Origin: Amycolatopsis sp. NBC_00345
GTDB lineage: Bacteria > Actinomycetota > Actinomycetes > Mycobacteriales > Pseudonocardiaceae
Reading direction: 5' to 3'
NCBI RefSeq assembly: GCF_036116635.1
Contig: NZ_CP107995.1
Coordinates: 620,001 to 684,000 of the forward strand
Length of the DNA: 64,000 bases
The notes under the pieces were generated by a model. That model was not told the DNA's origin. It ran no database searches and worked only from the letters and a program-made list of their open reading frames with translations. Below are positions 61,974 to 64,000 of this stretch, piece by piece (position 1 is the first letter of the stretch; each line of letters begins with the position of its first letter). The translations under genes were made by a program, and so were the position numbers.

Positions 61974-63149
61974 GTGAAGATCACCCCCGAACAGCGCCGG
62001 GCCCGGCTCGGCGTGCGGCACCACCTCGCGGCTCCCGCGGCCTCGGCCGAGCGGGCGGCCGAAGGCGTCGTCGCGCTGCACGCCACCGATCCGGCGTCGG
62101 TGTACCTGGCCGCGCGAGCGCGGATGGCCACCGATGCCGTGGCCGGCGTTGAGCGCGCGCTGTACGAAGACCGCACCCTGCTGCGGATCCTCGGCATGCG
62201 CCGCACGGTTTTCGTCACCGGGGTGGACACCGCCGCGGTCGTGCAGGCGGGCTGCTCGGCCGATATCGCCGCCAGACAACGGAAACTGCTCGAACAGCAC
62301 CTCGCGAACCAGGGCCACCCGGAGAACCTGCCCGACCCGGCGCCGTGGCTGCGGGAGGTCGAGCAGAGCGTCGAAACCGCGCTGCGCGCCCGTGGTTCCG
62401 CCACCGCGCAGCAACTCGTCGAAGACGAGCCGCGCCTGCGCCAGCAGCTGCACATGGCCAAGGGCAAGCCGTACGCGGCGATCGGCAACGTCACCAGCCG
62501 CGTGCTCTTCCAGCTCGCGGCCGACGGGCGGATCGTGCGCGGCCGGCCTCGCGGCAGCTGGCTGAGCACCCAGTACGAGTGGGCGCCGCTCGACGGCTGG
62601 CTGCCTGGCGGGCTCACCGCGTGGTCCTCCGGCGACGCGCGGGCGGAGCTGGCGCGCCGCTGGCTGCGCGCGTTCGGCCCCGCGCCGATCGCCGACCTGC
62701 GCTGGTGGACGGGCTGGACAGTGGGCCAGACGAAAAAGGCGCTCACCGCCGTGCAACCGGTCGAGGTCGACCTCGACGGTGAGCCGGGTGTTGTCCTCGC
62801 GGACGATCTCGAGCCCGTCGCCGAGCCGGCGCCGTGGGTCGCGCTGCTGCCCGCGCTCGACCCCACGGCCATGGGCTGGGCGGCGCGCGACTGGTACGTC
62901 GGCGGGCACCGCGATGCCCTGTTCGACCGCAGCGGCAACATCGGCCCCACCGTGTGGAGCGACGGGCGCGTGGTCGGGGCGTGGGCCCAGCGCGCGTCGG
63001 GTGAGGTCGTGACCCGGCTGCTCGAAGACGTCGGCGCGGAGAAGGCGGCGGCCATCGAGCGGGAGGCCGCCGGGCTCACCGGATGGCTGGGGGAGGTGCG
63101 CGTGATCCCCCGGTTCCGGACCCCGGCCGAGCGTGACCTGGCCGGGTGA
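61974..63149 (+). CDS. AlkZ/YcaQ-like winged-helix DNA-binding protein
   Basis: The 391-residue protein matches the HTH_42 family that includes the DNA glycosylases AlkZ and YcaQ: tandem winged helices, start RRARLGVRHHLAAPAASAERAAEGVVALHATDPASVYLAARAR, and later RMRRTVFV-like GMRRTVFVTGVDTAA and LLPALDPTAMGWAARDWYVG. The glycosylase QxQ/QxD element seems replaced by HATDP, so cleavage of interstrand crosslinks is uncertain. GTG 61974 gives the family-like N-terminus. Confidence 0.75.
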   Translation: MKITPEQRRARLGVRHHLAAPAASAERAAEGVVALHATDPASVYLAARARMATDAVAGVERALYEDRTLLRILGMRRTVFVTGVDTAAVVQAGCSADIAARQRKLLEQHLANQGHPENLPDPAPWLREVEQSVETALRARGSATAQQLVEDEPRLRQQLHMAKGKPYAAIGNVTSRVLFQLAADGRIVRGRPRGSWLSTQYEWAPLDGWLPGGLTAWSSGDARAELARRWLRAFGPAPIADLRWWTGWTVGQTKKALTAVQPVEVDLDGEPGVVLADDLEPVAEPAPWVALLPALDPTAMGWAARDWYVGGHRDALFDRSGNIGPTVWSDGRVVGAWAQRASGEVVTRLLEDVGAEKAAAIEREAAGLTGWLGEVRVIPRFRTPAERDLAG

Positions 63150-63449
63150 GCCGGGGCACCAATACCGATCCAGCGAGTGGTCCGCCCGAGGCCCTGTTAC
63201 AGATCTACTTTCGGTGTCGCAAGCGCGTGAGCTGGCTTCTTAATCGATTCTTGACGCGTTCGCGCAGTGGTGGAAGTCTCGTTGGGGCAGTCCGGGCCGC
63301 GCATGCCCGCACGCTAGGGTTGCGCCGAAGTCCGGAAGTCTTCCGGGGCCTCGCCCCGGTTCTGGTTCGCCGCCGCCCGCGGCTGCGAACCGCACTGAGA
63401 CAGCTGAACCGAAGATACTTGTACTGAGATATTCAGAGGAGTGGCAGCA
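63150..63449 (+). promoter_or_regulatory. gap upstream region
   Basis: 300 nt without a convincing gene. It contains TTGACG at 63251-63256, TAGGGT at 63315-63320 and an inverted repeat GGTTCGC (63364-63370) / GCGAACC (63385-63391). GAGGAG precedes the gap GTG. Likely promoter and leader of gap. Confidence 0.4.
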
Positions 63450-64000
63450 GTGACCGTTCGCGTAGGTGTCAACGGCTTCGGCCGGATCGGCCGCAACTTC
63501 TTCCGCGCCGTGAAGGCGAGCGGTCACGACATCGAAGTTGTCGCGTTCAACGACCTCGGCGACGTCAACACGATGGCGCACCTGCTCAAGTACGACTCCA
63601 TCCTGGGCCGTTTCCCGGGTGAGGTCAGCGTCAGCGACGACGGCATCGTGGTGGACGGCAAGACGATCAAGGCCCTCGCCGAGCGCGACCCGGCCAACCT
63701 GCCCTGGGGCGACCTGGGCGTGGACGTCGTCGTCGAGTCGACCGGCTTCTTCACCAAGGCCGACGCCGCCAAGGCGCACCTGGCCGGCGGGGCCAAGAAG
63801 GTCATCATCTCCGCGCCCGCCACGGGCGAGGACCTGACCGTGGTCCTGGGCGTCAACGACGAGAAGTACGACGGCTCGCAGAACATCATCTCGAACGCCT
63901 CGTGCACCACCAACTGCCTCGGCCCGCTGGCCAAGGTCCTCAACGACGCCTTCGGCATCGAGCAGGGCCTGATGACCACGATCCACGCGTACACGCAGGA
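63450..64000 (+). CDS. gap: Glyceraldehyde-3-phosphate dehydrogenase, 3' end outside window
   Basis: The frame runs open to the window edge (183 full codons). VTVRVGVNGFGRIGRNFFRAV is the NAD-binding start, AFNDLGD and DSILGRFPGEV follow, and SNASCTTNCLGPLAKVLND carries the catalytic Cys; TTIHAYTQ is next. GTG at 63450 with GAGGAG upstream. In most actinobacteria gap directly follows whiA; here about 14 kb of other genes intervene. Confidence 0.96.
   Translation, partial: MTVRVGVNGFGRIGRNFFRAVKASGHDIEVVAFNDLGDVNTMAHLLKYDSILGRFPGEVSVSDDGIVVDGKTIKALAERDPANLPWGDLGVDVVVESTGFFTKADAAKAHLAGGAKKVIISAPATGEDLTVVLGVNDEKYDGSQNIISNASCTTNCLGPLAKVLNDAFGIEQGLMTTIHAYTQ

Noticed and set aside
63146..63427. 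93-codon frame overlapping the AlkZ-like stop
   Set aside because: It spans the gap promoter region, has an unusual Arg-rich composition and no clear family; judged non-coding.

Overview
The window is very GC-rich with GTG/ATG/TTG starts, tightly overlapping genes and an actinomycete gene repertoire: BldD, WhiA, the actinobacterial integration host factor mIHF, type II dehydroquinase, GpgS, F420-dependent oxidoreductases and a degenerate PriA. Gene order and small repeat families point to a mycelial actinomycete of the Pseudonocardiaceae, most like Amycolatopsis. The genus is an inference from style, not from a search.

Layout. 1-651: end of a prepilin peptidase. 0.7-4.0 kb: aroC-aroK-aroB-aroQ (shikimate pathway). 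4.0-7.2 kb: acetyltransferase/VOC fusion, beta-propeller lipoprotein, small membrane protein. 7.3-9.5 kb: pepP-efp-nusB. 9.8-10.3 kb: bldD, divergent from the pyrimidine operon. 10.5-20.9 kb: pyrR-pyrB-pyrC-(PH-like)-carA-[ATPase + TOPRIM-like pair]-carB-pyrF, led by a PyrR-binding hairpin that holds the ribosome-binding site. 21.0-27.1 kb: mihF-gmk-rpoZ-coaBC-metK-priA. 27.3-32.2 kb: accessory block with a GNAT enzyme, an HTH-protein/glycosyltransferase operon, and a divergent nucleotidyl cyclase/Crp/two-small-membrane-protein cluster. 32.3-38.5 kb: YqeY-like protein, fmt-rsmB-flavoprotein, beta-lactamase-fold hydrolase, alkaline phosphatase. 38.7-42.8 kb: rpe-ribE-ribBA-ribH and small proteins. 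42.8-44.4 kb: xthA and a secreted trypsin-like protease. 44.7-49.6 kb: uvrC-rapZ-yvcK-whiA. 50-63.1 kb: gpgS, an F420 enzyme, an Mks/Wadjet-like SMC operon (kleisin, KITE, giant SMC) without a visible nuclease, a Phd/PIN toxin-antitoxin pair, an F420 luciferase-like enzyme, a LysE exporter, a lipoprotein and an AlkZ-like protein. 63.45 kb to the end: start of gap.

The housekeeping backbone appears interrupted in three places by accessory or likely defence modules: between carA and carB (an ATPase/DUF4276-type pair with stop/start overlaps on both sides and rare TTA leucine codons in both genes), between priA and fmt (the cyclase/Crp and HTH/glycosyltransferase cluster, with clustered TTTCAG repeats in the divergent promoter), and between whiA and gap (the Mks-like operon and toxin-antitoxin pair). 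These are the best candidates for undescribed systems. Several intergenic gaps hold inverted-repeat families, one of them present three times in the window. Many genes appear to be transcribed from promoters whose -10 box lies 6-8 nt from the start codon, as expected for leaderless mRNAs.
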